Below, in pieces: positions 46,767-55,467 of a stretch of 64,000 bases of DNA. Position 1 is the stretch's first letter; the number at the start of each line of letters is the position of its first letter. The stretch spans positions 62,001 to 126,000 of the forward strand of contig JALIHJ010000042.1 of assembly GCA_022984795.1 (NCBI GenBank), in the 5' to 3' direction. This stretch comes from Fabrea salina. Lineage: Eukaryota; Ciliophora; Heterotrichea; Heterotrichida; Fabreidae. The translations under genes were made by a program, and so were the position numbers. A model generated the notes under the pieces. The model was not told the DNA's origin, searched no databases, and saw only the letters and a list, made by a program, of their open reading frames with translations.

Positions 46767-47846
46767 ATGGGAGCTGTGTGTCAATGCTTTCAGACCCAAA
46801 ATTCTGAAGAAACCAAAAAGTCACTCCTGACCAAAACCAAAGCTTCTGTATCTCTAGACTCAAAACTGAGTATGAACAACTTCAAAGTCCTTAAAGTAAT
46901 TGGGAAAGGCTCGTTCGGAAAGGTCTTATTAGTCTCTAAAAAAGACGATTCGACCCTTTACGCTATGAAAATCCTCAAAAAGAAAGTCGTAGCTGCCACT
47001 AACCAAAAAGACCACACAAAAACCGAACGAGAAATCATGGAAAGCATCAAGAGTCCTTTTATTGTCCAGTTAAAATTTGCCTTTCAAACAGAAACCAAAC
47101 TCTACATGGCTATGGAATACATGAAAGGAGGAGAACTTTTCTTCCACTTACGAAAGTGCGGAAGGTTCACCGAAGAAAGAGCCACTTTCTACGCAGCTGA
47201 GATCCTTTTGGCTTTAGAAGCTCTTCACCAAAAAAACTTTATTTATCGGGACTTAAAGCCTGAAAACGTCTTGCTTGACGAAAGCGGCCACATCAAAATA
47301 ACGGACTTTGGCCTAAGCAAAAGCGGAATGAAAGGAAGCAAAAAAGCTTTTACGTTCTGTGGGACGCCTGAGTACCTTGCACCTGAAGTACTCAGAAACG
47401 AAGGCTACGGAAGGCAAGTGGATTTTTGGAGTTTCGGAGCTTTGTTGTACGAAATGATTTCAGGAGCTCCTCCTCACTACTCCAAAAACAGGAATGAAAT
47501 GTATAACAACGTACTCAACAAGCCCATACCTATGAAACCCCACTTTTCTTCAGCAGCTTGTGACTTGTTGTCTAAGCTTTTGCAAATTGACCCTTCCAAA
47601 AGGCTTTCCAAGATGCAAGAAGTCAAAGCCCATCCCTTTTTTGCTAGGATTAACTGGAGCATGCTGCAGCAACTCAATTTAGAGCCTCCTTTTAAACCTA
47701 GAGTTTCTGATCCTTTAGACACTCGTAACTTCGACACTCAGTTTACTAACCAGCCTCCTGAAGACTCATTTGACGACAAAGCCTCGCTTAACGGGAAAAA
47801 TGAATTCAGAGGGTGGACTTATCAAGAGTCAGGTGCTTTTAATTAA
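46767..47846 (+). CDS. AGC-family protein kinase with lipid-anchor N-terminus
   Basis: I take the ATG at 46767, since upstream in-frame sequence overlaps the ArfGAP. The N-terminus MGAVCQCF carries G2 plus C5 and C7, suited to myristoylation and palmitoylation. Kinase landmarks are intact: GKGSFGKV, YAMKILKKK, YRDLKPENVLL and ITDFGLSK. The activation loop FTFCGTPEYLAPE is a PDK1-type site. The C-terminal tail ends in a hydrophobic-motif-like FRGWTYQE. It belongs with the AKT/S6K/SGK/PKA group. No PH domain is present, so the acyl anchor may replace it. The next gene starts on the very next base. Confidence 0.92.
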   Translation: MGAVCQCFQTQNSEETKKSLLTKTKASVSLDSKLSMNNFKVLKVIGKGSFGKVLLVSKKDDSTLYAMKILKKKVVAATNQKDHTKTEREIMESIKSPFIVQLKFAFQTETKLYMAMEYMKGGELFFHLRKCGRFTEERATFYAAEILLALEALHQKNFIYRDLKPENVLLDESGHIKITDFGLSKSGMKGSKKAFTFCGTPEYLAPEVLRNEGYGRQVDFWSFGALLYEMISGAPPHYSKNRNEMYNNVLNKPIPMKPHFSSAACDLLSKLLQIDPSKRLSKMQEVKAHPFFARINWSMLQQLNLEPPFKPRVSDPLDTRNFDTQFTNQPPEDSFDDKASLNGKNEFRGWTYQESGAFN

Positions 47847-49526
47847 ATGGACCCTATAATTCTGAGTAAGCTTCAAGTTTCTGACTTGTGCCAAGTAGAA
47901 CACTTAATGCAAGAAACTGCACAGAAACTCAAAGACTACGAAGAGGTTTCTCAGATAATACAAGAACTAAAGTCTAACGAAAGCTTTAACAAGCTCTTAG
48001 AGTCAGTGTCTAGAATCGAAAAACTCGAAAGACAGAAAAGACTCTTAGAAAAGTTTAGAGAGCTAGAAGAAATTAGCACTGAGTTCCAAAAAACCAAAGA
48101 CCCCGACAGGTCTTATTCATTATATGAAGAACTACTGAACTTCACTCCTGCAAGTGACTACATGGAAGAACTCAGAAGCACTAGAGTGACTTATATCAAA
48201 CAAGAACTCTCTAGTGTGTTTTCTAACAAGCTAGAAAAGCTCCTTGAAGACATGGGCTGGCCCTTCCAAAGCAGAGGCGAAATCATAGGAATGCATCCTC
48301 ACTTTAAAGAGTTGTTTCTGCAAACCTTTCAAAGACTTGCAAACTTAGACTCTTTAGAAAGCAGTTTAGATACCTTGTGCAAACCAATAGAAAAAAGGAT
48401 AACATACCACTTTTTTTCTGACAAAGAAAGTAACCGAATAGACAAACCTGAGTGGTTGTTTGGGTACACTTTAAAGTGCTTCAGCTTGCATTTTGAGTTT
48501 TGTTATTCATGCTTAGAAAATGATTTGGTGGAAAACTTAGCTTACCTAAAACAATTCATACTTAACAGACTCATAAACAAAGTCAAGCAAAGAGTCCAAG
48601 CTGACCTAAACCAACTTGTAGACTTGCCTGAAAAAAACAAACTGCTACTGCACTATATTGACGAAGTGATTAAGTTTGACTGGAACTGCCAGGAAACCTT
48701 TAGGTTCTGTCCTAACCTTTTGGAACTCTTCACAGTTCCTAAAGTTTTTGAGTTATGGCAAGAAATAGACATTAAGTACTTGCAGTCAGAGTTCTTCAAT
48801 ATCTTCACTGAGGACTCTTGGGAGGCCCAGTGGATTTCTGGTTACAAATTCAATAACATCCGGAGTGTTTTGATGCTCTACAACACACTGGCTTCTAGGT
48901 ACTCCCAAATCTTCAATGAAGAAGTAAGGGCAAGTTTACTACAGAAACTGCAAAACTGGTTGTTTCCTATGGTAGTCCAAACCCATGAAGACCAGTTCAA
49001 CAACTTAAAGCACTCTTTGCTGCACATAGAGTCAAACCCTGAGTTGTGGAAGGAACTCTCAGCTAAGTTTTCAGCTTTAAACCAAAACTTAGTGTCTCTG
49101 CAGCAGTTCCTTTTAACTCTTGACTCAGAGTTCCCAAAACTGCACTTAGAAATCAATATTTTGAAAACAGAAGTAATCAAAAAACTAGTGAACTTAGTTA
49201 TGATCACAGTAGAAGACGTAGTTAAAGACTACACTCGAAGAAATGCCTGGTTTGAACCAAACCAACTCAAAGTGAAGACAGTCAAGAAGTGCATGGAAAA
49301 ACTCAAAGAAGCCACAGCTCCTGAAGTGTTTGCTAAAGTAGTTAACTTCACCCTGCAGCACACAAAAGAAGCCTTTTTGAAAGAAATGAAAGGAAAGAAG
49401 CTCAAAGGACTTTTCGACAACTTAATGACAGACTTAAGATCCCTGTTCAAAGTTATCCCAGACAAAGAAAACACCCTTGAGGCTCTTCAGAGTTCTTTAG
49501 AAGAAATATGCGACTTCACTAAGTAA
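47847..49526 (+). CDS. RINT1/Tip20-like tethering factor
   Basis: The 559-residue helical protein has an N-terminal coiled coil (about 20-80) and the family signature ITYHFFSDKESNRIDKPEWLFGYTL near 190-215. RINT1/Tip20 is a subunit of the Dsl1/NRZ complex that tethers Golgi-derived vesicles at the ER. It is shorter than animal RINT1 (~790). Its ATG immediately follows the kinase stop with no intervening base. Confidence 0.88.
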   Translation: MDPIILSKLQVSDLCQVEHLMQETAQKLKDYEEVSQIIQELKSNESFNKLLESVSRIEKLERQKRLLEKFRELEEISTEFQKTKDPDRSYSLYEELLNFTPASDYMEELRSTRVTYIKQELSSVFSNKLEKLLEDMGWPFQSRGEIIGMHPHFKELFLQTFQRLANLDSLESSLDTLCKPIEKRITYHFFSDKESNRIDKPEWLFGYTLKCFSLHFEFCYSCLENDLVENLAYLKQFILNRLINKVKQRVQADLNQLVDLPEKNKLLLHYIDEVIKFDWNCQETFRFCPNLLELFTVPKVFELWQEIDIKYLQSEFFNIFTEDSWEAQWISGYKFNNIRSVLMLYNTLASRYSQIFNEEVRASLLQKLQNWLFPMVVQTHEDQFNNLKHSLLHIESNPELWKELSAKFSALNQNLVSLQQFLLTLDSEFPKLHLEINILKTEVIKKLVNLVMITVEDVVKDYTRRNAWFEPNQLKVKTVKKCMEKLKEATAPEVFAKVVNFTLQHTKEAFLKEMKGKKLKGLFDNLMTDLRSLFKVIPDKENTLEALQSSLEEICDFTK

Positions 49527-49529
49527 TAG

Positions 49530-51071
49530 TTATTCTGTAGAGTGCTTATTGACTTCTCTCTGAAGGTTGAATCTAGCCCTTTCTTCGTACTTGTCTATGA
49601 AGTACTGGGTGTAAAAGATGCTTTCTCTTTCCAAAAGCTGTTTGAGCACCAAAACTCTTTTCTGATAGTATTCTTCGTCAGAAAAAACAGAGTACTCTTT
49701 CCTCACTTTGCTAGTGTAGCTTTCGTAGTCTTCTGAAGCCAGCACACTCAAGTTCAGGTCTAAAAAGACCTTTTCTTCTTGGGTTTCTGAAATAGGTTTG
49801 TGATTTGTAGCTGCTAAAATGTAGTCTCCCACTACAAAGAACTCTTCCGAAAGGTTGGTGTCTATTACAAACACAGAGTATAGTTCTTTGCTTTTCATTT
49901 CGTCGCTTCTGTCGTCTTCAAAACCTTTGTGGGAAGGGTAAAATATTAAGTCGTGGAAAATCAAGGCCAGCAAAAGCTTGTCTGACCTTTCAAAGGGGGA
50001 CTCTTCTAGTAGCTTGATTAAACTGTGCAGGTGAACCATATTGTGGTGGTGTCTGTATGAGCGTAGGTACTGCATAGAAATCATTTCAAACCAGTTTTCT
50101 GATTTAGATGGATCGATTTCTAGCCTTTCAGTTAATTCTTTCCATATATTTTTGAGTTCTAAGTAGGTGTAGTTTGACTTTTTGTTGATTTCTTTGCGGA
50201 TCTCTGTGCTGCTTAGTTTTAGCTGATCTGCGTTAGAAAGATCCACTAGTATTTCACACAGTGGATTCTTTTGGTTTTCTTGTCTTATTTGGTTGATTTT
50301 CCCAACTGCACTTTGGGTTTTGTTGTTAACATAAATAACTTTGTATTTGGAGTCAGTTCCAGCAGGCCCAATAGGATCCTGGATACTGAAAATGTCTAGT
50401 GCAAGTTCAGGAGCTACTACACTCATAAACCTTTTAACTTGGTATTCTCTAAGAGTGTAGTTCTGAACCAGTTCCTGAAGTTCTTTGTCTTGCAGCATGC
50501 TATCAGAAAGAATCCCTATTCCTAACTCAATGTTTAAAGTCATTGCAGCTGCAGTGAGTAAAAGACAGTGGCCAGGGTGGAAATGGTCAAATGTGCCTCC
50601 TAGTACTCCGTACCTAAAAGCCTCCACTTCAGGGGTTGAAATGTGAATATCTACAGGGAAGTAGGAGTACCTAGGAATCACTGGAAGGTTTATGAACAAT
50701 GGGTCTTGTGTTTGCTTTGCCCGACGGATTTCTCTGATTTGGTCTAAGTCAATGAACGAAGTTAAAGTTTCGCTTTTGATAATAACATCTACAGAGCGAA
50801 TAGCTTTTTCCCTAGACTTGCCGCCTAAGATCTGGGGAAGAATAATTACAAGCGAAGGGTCTAGTTGTTCGAAAGTCCCAATGTAAAGGTTTCCGATCAA
50901 GTTAAAAATAGTAGGGTATGAGCACAACATGTCGTCGTGGAAAGTAAGGTCGCATATGAGTTCTTTCAAAACGTATTCTTTGGCCTGTCTAAGGATAGTT
51001 ACTAGCATCTGTATGCTTTCTGTTGTTTCAACGTGCAGACTTATGTACCCCGTCCAGTAGTTGTATTTCAT
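49530..51071 (-). CDS. Phosphopantetheine adenylyltransferase fused to HD-superfamily domain
   Basis: Residues 1-150 resemble the N-terminal region of eukaryotic CoA synthase. Residues about 152-300 form a nucleotidyltransferase with GGTFDHFHPGH (HxGH at 165-168) and SSTEIR (287-292), the two signatures of phosphopantetheine adenylyltransferase (step 4 of CoA synthesis). The C-terminal ~200 residues match the predicted metal-dependent HD phosphohydrolases: HHHNMVH (341-347), FHD (372-374) and DDRSDE (386-391). There is no dephospho-CoA kinase domain, unlike animal COASY. The HD partner is unexpected and its substrate is unknown. Confidence 0.88.
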   Translation of the reverse strand: MKYNYWTGYISLHVETTESIQMLVTILRQAKEYVLKELICDLTFHDDMLCSYPTIFNLIGNLYIGTFEQLDPSLVIILPQILGGKSREKAIRSVDVIIKSETLTSFIDLDQIREIRRAKQTQDPLFINLPVIPRYSYFPVDIHISTPEVEAFRYGVLGGTFDHFHPGHCLLLTAAAMTLNIELGIGILSDSMLQDKELQELVQNYTLREYQVKRFMSVVAPELALDIFSIQDPIGPAGTDSKYKVIYVNNKTQSAVGKINQIRQENQKNPLCEILVDLSNADQLKLSSTEIRKEINKKSNYTYLELKNIWKELTERLEIDPSKSENWFEMISMQYLRSYRHHHNMVHLHSLIKLLEESPFERSDKLLLALIFHDLIFYPSHKGFEDDRSDEMKSKELYSVFVIDTNLSEEFFVVGDYILAATNHKPISETQEEKVFLDLNLSVLASEDYESYTSKVRKEYSVFSDEEYYQKRVLVLKQLLERESIFYTQYFIDKYEERARFNLQREVNKHSTE

Positions 51072-51209
51072 TTATGTTTATTTATACGACAGTGAGTTTG
51101 GAACGATATGTAGTTGCTTTTGTGGGTGTGAAACTACAAGTGTACTGTGCACCACACAGTTGTATATTCAAGACCCGCTCTTTGTAGCCGAGACTGCACA
51201 GAAAAACTC

Positions 51210-51476
51210 TTAGTTACTAGGGTTAAATCTTCTGGACTCACTCACAGGTTGTATGTTTTCTTTGGCAATGATGTTTCTTTCTCTTTCAATTTGGCAGTCA
51301 AGCCAGGTTTTTTTGAGTCCTCTGCAAACGTAAATAGAGGTCCAGTAGTTGTCTACTTGGCAGTTTCTGAGGTCTAAAAGTTGTCGCATGCAGGAGTCGC
51401 GCCACTTGTAAGTTATTTTTAGCCTGTTGAGCTCTTCTTCTTCTTGTTGGGATATAGGGAAGTAGTCGCTTTCCAT
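51210..51476 (-). CDS. NDUFB7: NDUFB7-like complex I subunit (twin CX9C)
   Basis: The 88-residue protein starts at the ATG at 51476. It has two CX9C pairs, C29-C39 and C51-C61, in the context WRDSCMRQLLDLRNC...VCRGLKKTWLDC, followed by a charged helix with ERER. This matches NDUFB7 (B18), an intermembrane-space accessory subunit of respiratory complex I that is oxidised by the MIA40 pathway. Spacing and the tryptophan before the last cysteine agree with the animal protein. Confidence 0.88.
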   Translation of the reverse strand: MESDYFPISQQEEEELNRLKITYKWRDSCMRQLLDLRNCQVDNYWTSIYVCRGLKKTWLDCQIERERNIIAKENIQPVSESRRFNPSN

Positions 51477-51690
51477 ATTATGAAGTTGTCTAAGTTCATG
51501 CACAAGTTAATATTTGGTTTACGTCAAAGTTTACAAGTAAGTAGTTCCCTCTTAGGCTTGCTGAGTAAGATTTGGTAAAGAATGACCACAAAGTTCTAGT
51601 TACTTAAGTAATTACATTGACTTATATATTCCATTTTTATCCAAATAAAGCCCCCTTTAGGTTACTTAAAGCCACCAATAAAAATTTTAA

Positions 51691-52083
51691 TTAAATGGCT
51701 TGTTGATCAAGCATAATCTTACTAACGCGTCTTTTAGCCCGAGTTCTTTTGTTGAACACAATAACTTTAGAACAAGGAGTCTTAGGAGACACTTCTAAAC
51801 TTCCAGAGACTTCCTTGATTTTACTTTCCTTTAATTTACAGATCTTCTGGAATGCCTCTGCAAGGTTTTCCTGCTTTTTCTGTTGAATTCTTCGCCTGAT
51901 TGCTTTTTTAGTAGATACTGTTGAAGATACACTGAAAATAGAAGCCATAACTTCTTCAGGTTTAGAAGAATAACACAACTTTCGGGAAGAGTGCTCAAAA
52001 GAATCAGTAGGGTTAAGGTCTTGGAGGTAGTAAGCTAACTTTTCCTTGCATGAGATTGTATCGTTCATTTTATTACTTTCCAT
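51691..52083 (-). CDS. Hypothetical basic protein (130 aa)
   Basis: It has a Ser/Lys-rich sequence with a helical middle (KKAIRRRIQQKKQENLAEAF) and a basic end (NKRTRAKRRVSKIML). The clusters of Arg/Lys could act as nuclear signals. No domain is recognised. It diverges from the SDR gene 30 bp away. Confidence 0.65.
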   Translation of the reverse strand: MESNKMNDTISCKEKLAYYLQDLNPTDSFEHSSRKLCYSSKPEEVMASIFSVSSTVSTKKAIRRRIQQKKQENLAEAFQKICKLKESKIKEVSGSLEVSPKTPCSKVIVFNKRTRAKRRVSKIMLDQQAI

Positions 52084-52113
52084 ATTTTAAGTTATTTTCA
52101 CTTTTGTCATATT

Positions 52114-52842
52114 ATGGAAGGAAAGGTTTGCGTAATTACTGGATCTGCTTCTGGAATAGGCTTGGCCATCGCAAAGAGAATGGGACTCCAGGGTGCCAAA
52201 GTAGTAATTAGTTCTCGCAACCAGAAACACATTGAAGAAGCTCTGGCTCACTTAAGAAGTGAAGGAATCCAAGCTGAAGGCATTGTGTGCCATGTTGCTA
52301 AGGACAGAAAGAAACTTGTAGAGTTTGCTGTGGAAAAGTTCGGAGGCATTGACGTTTTAGTATGCAATGCTGCCATTTCCACTCATTTCGGACCTACAAT
52401 AGAGACTACTGAAGAGTCCTTTGACAAAATGATTGAAGTCAACTTAAAAGCTACTTTTCTGCTTATCAAAGAATCAGTGCCCTTTCTAGAAAAAGGCAGA
52501 CAACCCTCTGTTTTGATTGTTTCGAGCATTGCAGGTTACAATCCTAACCCTTTGATGGGCATTTACTCAGTTACTAAAAGTGCTTTGATTTCTCTGACTA
52601 AAATACTTGGCACGGAGCTTGCTGGAAGAGGCATACGAGTCAATGCAATAGCTCCTGGAATCATCAAAACTAAGCTGTCCAAAGTTTTGTGGGATTCTCC
52701 TGAAGCCTCCAACAACCCTATTGGAAGAATAGGCTACTCCGAAGACTGTGCAGGGGCTGCTTTGTTTTTGTGCAGCGAAAACTCTTCTTTTATTACTGGA
52801 GAAACTATTGTGGTTGCTGGGGGAACTCACGCAAGGTTATAG
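52114..52842 (+). CDS. Short-chain dehydrogenase/reductase, DHRS4-like, peroxisomal?
   Basis: A classical SDR of 242 residues: cofactor loop GSASGIG (10-16), NAA (85-87) and the catalytic S138, Y151 and K155 (YSVTK). R35 after the second strand suggests NADPH preference. The closest familiar group is DHRS4-type NADP-retinol/carbonyl reductases. The C-terminal tripeptide ARL fits the PTS1 pattern, paralleling the SRL of DHRS4, so a peroxisomal location is inferred. Confidence 0.92.
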   Translation: MEGKVCVITGSASGIGLAIAKRMGLQGAKVVISSRNQKHIEEALAHLRSEGIQAEGIVCHVAKDRKKLVEFAVEKFGGIDVLVCNAAISTHFGPTIETTEESFDKMIEVNLKATFLLIKESVPFLEKGRQPSVLIVSSIAGYNPNPLMGIYSVTKSALISLTKILGTELAGRGIRVNAIAPGIIKTKLSKVLWDSPEASNNPIGRIGYSEDCAGAALFLCSENSSFITGETIVVAGGTHARL

Positions 52843-52848
52843 TTAATA

Positions 52849-54456
52849 TTACTCATCAACTTCAGGTGCTGAGGGACCGAGTTGGCTCATTGGGACTTGT
52901 TCCATAAAAACAGGCTCGTGACCTATCATTTTCATGTACCCTGTGATCTGTTGAGGAAGTTCTGCAAGCACTTCTTTAGCTAGCAGTTGGGGGTTCCCTC
53001 CGAACTTTTTAAAAGGAACAAACTGAACTATGTCTCTTTTGGCGAACCTGCCGTTGTCGTCCCTGAGCAGTCCTTCGTCTGAGTCCAGTGCTTCCATGTT
53101 CCGGAAGTTCTCGTTGCCCACTCCTACGATGATTATGCTCAGTGGAAGTGAAGAAGCTTCAACTACTAGTGACTTGGTTTCCCGCATGTCGTGTATTTCT
53201 CCGTCTGTGAGTATCATGAGTACGTAGTATACTTGCTGGGGAGGAGTGGATTGGGCCACTGCAATTGCAGACCTAAGTACGTGTTGGAACAGAGTGGGTC
53301 CTGAAAGTGAAATGTTGGACTGGGCAGTTTCGTAAGCCTGCATGATTCCGTAGACTCCTGACACAAAGGGGTTCTCTCGGTTGCCGTTGAGGGGGAAGCA
53401 GTGGTCCGTTTGAGTAGAGGTTCTGGGTTTGCCTCCAAAGCCAAACACAGGGTAGTACTTTTGGGAGTCGTAGTTGTCGAGAATAGAACCTACAGCCCAC
53501 ATAGCTCTTTGGTACTCGTTGGGTTGGTTGGGGTTGATGTGGTGCAGGGAGTGGGGATCACTGTACTCGCCGTTGCTAGCAGTAAAGTCCACTGCAGTCA
53601 CAAGTCTGAACTGAGTTCCTCCCCTCAAATAGTCAATGAACGAGTACTCTCTTTTCACGCAGTACTGAGCCACTTGCAGTTGTCCTGAGTTCTGGTAGTT
53701 CTTCTTCTTGTTTTTAATTTTGCCATTGATAAAAGGAAATTTAGCTCCAGCGATAGAAAGTCCAGACACAGTTGTGTTAACTTCTCCAATGAAGTCATCA
53801 GAACTATTTCTGTCCCAATCCCAACACTCAATCTTGATTTGGCAATTAGGGTCGCCGTTACACAGTTTCTGAGAAGTGATTTCAAAGGGCTGCCAAATAG
53901 GGTTGAGGTTGCTTTTGATTATCTCAGTAGAGTGAATCTTAAGCCACTGCCCATCACTTCTGAGTCTGTAAAACACTAAGTAAGGATCGCTTTTCCCAAA
54001 AAAGTCCTTTTTGTCTAGCTTTTTGCCTTGAAATTGCAAAAAGTAAATTTCGTGTGACTCTCTAAGTTCTTCTGCCCTAACAATCAGTTTTCCTGGATTG
54101 GAAAATTTTTTGTTTTGTAAATTCAAAAAAGCAGTTCCAGCACCTACGATGTGGCCTAGAGTGGTTTCAACTCTGCCGACTTCTTCTGATGAACTAGAAG
54201 AGTCATAGTCGTACACAACAAAAAGCAAGGGCTGGTTAACTTCAAAGTAATAGTCTAATTCCACAGCAGTGGTCCAGTCAGGATTGAGGTTGTCCTTCAA
54301 AACTTCAGTTCTTGAAAAGTCCATATAACACCCTCTGACTGAGTCATAGATACTCACAGAGCAGTAAGGATCACTTTTGCTCCAGGAGTCCAAGTCCTTC
54401 AAAGACCTTCCGCTTATAAACAACTGAACCTTAGTTGATAAATTTGCTTCTACCAT
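52849..54456 (-). CDS. Copine B, near-identical inverted paralogue
   Basis: It has the same 535 residues and domain order as copine A (C2, C2, vWA). By eye the two genes are about 97% identical in DNA over the full coding sequence. Differences cluster in one ~34-bp block (residues ~112-121) and in a few codons at the C2B loop and the end. Upstream and downstream flanks are unrelated. Calcium ligands are retained. The C2B change of DVFGKS to DFFGKS is conservative. Confidence 0.95.
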   Translation of the reverse strand: MVEANLSTKVQLFISGRSLKDLDSWSKSDPYCSVSIYDSVRGCYMDFSRTEVLKDNLNPDWTTAVELDYYFEVNQPLLFVVYDYDSSSSSEEVGRVETTLGHIVGAGTAFLNLQNKKFSNPGKLIVRAEELRESHEIYFLQFQGKKLDKKDFFGKSDPYLVFYRLRSDGQWLKIHSTEIIKSNLNPIWQPFEITSQKLCNGDPNCQIKIECWDWDRNSSDDFIGEVNTTVSGLSIAGAKFPFINGKIKNKKKNYQNSGQLQVAQYCVKREYSFIDYLRGGTQFRLVTAVDFTASNGEYSDPHSLHHINPNQPNEYQRAMWAVGSILDNYDSQKYYPVFGFGGKPRTSTQTDHCFPLNGNRENPFVSGVYGIMQAYETAQSNISLSGPTLFQHVLRSAIAVAQSTPPQQVYYVLMILTDGEIHDMRETKSLVVEASSLPLSIIIVGVGNENFRNMEALDSDEGLLRDDNGRFAKRDIVQFVPFKKFGGNPQLLAKEVLAELPQQITGYMKMIGHEPVFMEQVPMSQLGPSAPEVDE

Positions 54457-54486
54457 TTAATTTCTATACTTAACTGGAATATTACA

Positions 54487-55467
54487 ATGGAACTTCCATA
54501 CATAAAAATAATTCAACTCCAAGCAAGGTTCGACTTTCCTCGCGCAAGAATAAAACGCAGAAAGTTAAAGTTTTCCTACAGTCCAAACCCTGGAGTTCTT
54601 CCTAAGAGTTACTCACCAATGCAACTCCAATCAATATCATCAGCTTCAACTGTAGAGTCTTCTTTTGCAATACCTAAGCACTCGGTGCCTCCTTACGTTT
54701 CAGCAAAGTCCTGGGCAGTATACTCTTCTAAAGGAAAACTACTATACGGAAAAGCTCCAGACCAAAAGAGAGAAATAGCTAGTCTTACTAAAATAATGAC
54801 TTTCTATACAGCTTTAGATTTGATTGATAAGTACTCTGTTCACTGGGAACAAAAAGTCAGAATAAGCCACAATGCAAGCAACTTAATAGGAACTTCTGCA
54901 AATTTGCAGTACGGGGATCAAGTAAGTTTAATTGAGTTACTGTACGGACTGATGCTGCCTTCTGGCAATGACGCTGCTTTAGCAATAGCTGAGTACTTAG
55001 GCTGCTTACTAAACCCCGACTCTCCTTACAAAGCTTTTATTAACCACATGAACACACTTGCCCAGTCACTAGGGTTGAAAAGCACCACTTTCAGGAACCC
55101 CCACGGCTTGTCAATCTCTATAAACACTTCCACAGCCTTTGAGGTTTGCAAACTAGCTTCCCATGCTATGCAAAACCCAGTATTTTCCAGAGTAGTCAGC
55201 ACTAAAGAATACACCTGCAAAGTTTACAACCCCAATTCAGGCTACCGCAACTTAACTTGGAAAAATACAAACAAACTCCTAGGCGAAGAATTTGACGGAG
55301 TTAAAACAGGACAAACCTTCAGGGCAGGTCCTTGTATGTGCGTGAGGGCAAAGGCCAACACTCCCTTCTTCATAACAGTTTTAGCTAGCAAGTCTTTAGA
55401 AGCCCGTTGGAAAGAAATTCCAAAACTCACAGCTTGGGTTAAAACTAAGTTAAATGGAGCTGCTTAA
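54487..55467 (+). CDS. Peptidase S11 (D-alanyl-D-alanine carboxypeptidase-like) protein
   Basis: This 326-residue penicillin-binding-protein fold has all three active-site motifs: SLTK (99-102), SGN (159-161) and KTG (273-275) in GVKTGQTFRAG. HGLSIS and the surrounding core also match bacterial DacA/PBP5-type enzymes. There is no signal peptide and no C-terminal amphipathic anchor, unlike bacterial PBP5. Ciliates make no peptidoglycan, so it either acts on ingested bacterial walls or has another peptide substrate. Bacterial ancestry is likely, though base composition matches the neighbours. Confidence 0.9.
   Translation: MELPYIKIIQLQARFDFPRARIKRRKLKFSYSPNPGVLPKSYSPMQLQSISSASTVESSFAIPKHSVPPYVSAKSWAVYSSKGKLLYGKAPDQKREIASLTKIMTFYTALDLIDKYSVHWEQKVRISHNASNLIGTSANLQYGDQVSLIELLYGLMLPSGNDAALAIAEYLGCLLNPDSPYKAFINHMNTLAQSLGLKSTTFRNPHGLSISINTSTAFEVCKLASHAMQNPVFSRVVSTKEYTCKVYNPNSGYRNLTWKNTNKLLGEEFDGVKTGQTFRAGPCMCVRAKANTPFFITVLASKSLEARWKEIPKLTAWVKTKLNGAA

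Noticed and set aside
51477-51690. Possible small RNA or tRNA gene in the 214-bp spacer between NDUFB7 and the 130-aa gene
   Set aside because: No cloverleaf, A/B boxes or strong hairpin could be seen; only AT-rich sequence.
11062-54456. Copine pair as terminal repeats of a mobile element or telomere-proximal inversion
   Set aside because: Each repeat is a complete host gene, flanks show no target-site duplication, and the 40 kb between holds ordinary genes.
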